Assembly (NCBI RefSeq): GCF_019890725.1 | Contig: NZ_JAINZZ010000020.1 | Coordinates: 61,551-125,550, forward strand | Direction of reading: 5' to 3' | From: Actinacidiphila acidipaludis | GTDB lineage: Bacteria; Actinomycetota; Actinomycetes; Streptomycetales; Streptomycetaceae | DNA: 64,000 nt | In this document: piece by piece, positions 63,930 through 64,000 of the stretch | Layout of the letters: each line of letters starts with the position of its first letter | How positions within the stretch are numbered: position 1 is the stretch's first letter | Notes under the pieces: model-generated | What the model was told of the DNA's origin: nothing | The model's input: only the letters and a program-made list of their open reading frames with translations | Database searches by the model: none | Position numbers and translations under genes: made by a program

Positions 63930-64000
63930 AGTACGTTGGCACAACCGCCTCGACGAGACAGCGGAAACGCGCGTCTCGCGGTCCTGGACCGAAAAGAGGT

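Overview
The window is high-GC actinobacterial DNA, almost certainly Streptomyces or a near relative. The evidence is the very GC-rich codon usage, the frequent GTG starts, the ATGA/GTGA start-stop overlaps, the Gly/Pro-rich IF-2 N-terminus and the PNPase-M16 peptidase-DapB-ThyX-DapA-RNase J gene order. No tRNA, rRNA, CRISPR array, insertion sequence or prophage was recognised. Most of it is a chromosomal core segment, with a few less well understood genes at conserved places.

1-18.6 kb: polyamine/GABA catabolism. A PucR-type regulator (cut by the window edge) is divergent from an aminobutyraldehyde-type aldehyde dehydrogenase, a PotD-A-B-C polyamine importer and an FAD amine oxidase. These are followed by a small unknown protein, methylmalonate-semialdehyde dehydrogenase, a convergent PAP2 phosphatase, GABA aminotransferase (gabT), a membrane-anchored VirD4/TraG-like ATPase, a second PucR regulator and a second aldehyde dehydrogenase. 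Together they can import putrescine or spermidine and oxidise it through aminobutyraldehyde and GABA to succinate.

18.6-28.1 kb: a long-chain-type acyl-CoA dehydrogenase, then the isoprenoid genes dxr and ispG flanking the site-2 protease rseP, two GNAT acetyltransferases and proS. 28.2-30.4 kb (minus strand): an APH-type kinase and an overlapping lipoprotein/ferritin-like pair. 30.5-37.8 kb: the translation cluster rimP-nusA-ylxR-infB-DUF503-rbfA-truB. 38.1-43.1 kb: a 1663-residue protein joining a trypsin-like domain, a P-loop ATPase, a disordered linker and a helical C-terminus, just before ribF. 44.5-49.1 kb (minus): a DinB-like protein and an ABC exporter/histidine kinase/response regulator operon. 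49.4-53.2 kb (minus): a 1264-residue Pro-rich MinD/EspI-like ATPase of the kind found with type VII secretion loci, but with no type VII genes beside it. 53.8-63.9 kb: rpsO-pnp-M16 peptidase-dapB, a small membrane protein, a PH-like membrane protein, thyX, dapA and rnj.

The best leads for something undescribed are the chain of ATGA-linked micro-ORFs in the infB leader, the large protease-like/ATPase protein between truB and ribF, the orphan MinD/EspI-like ATPase, and the VirD4-like ATPase inside the GABA genes.
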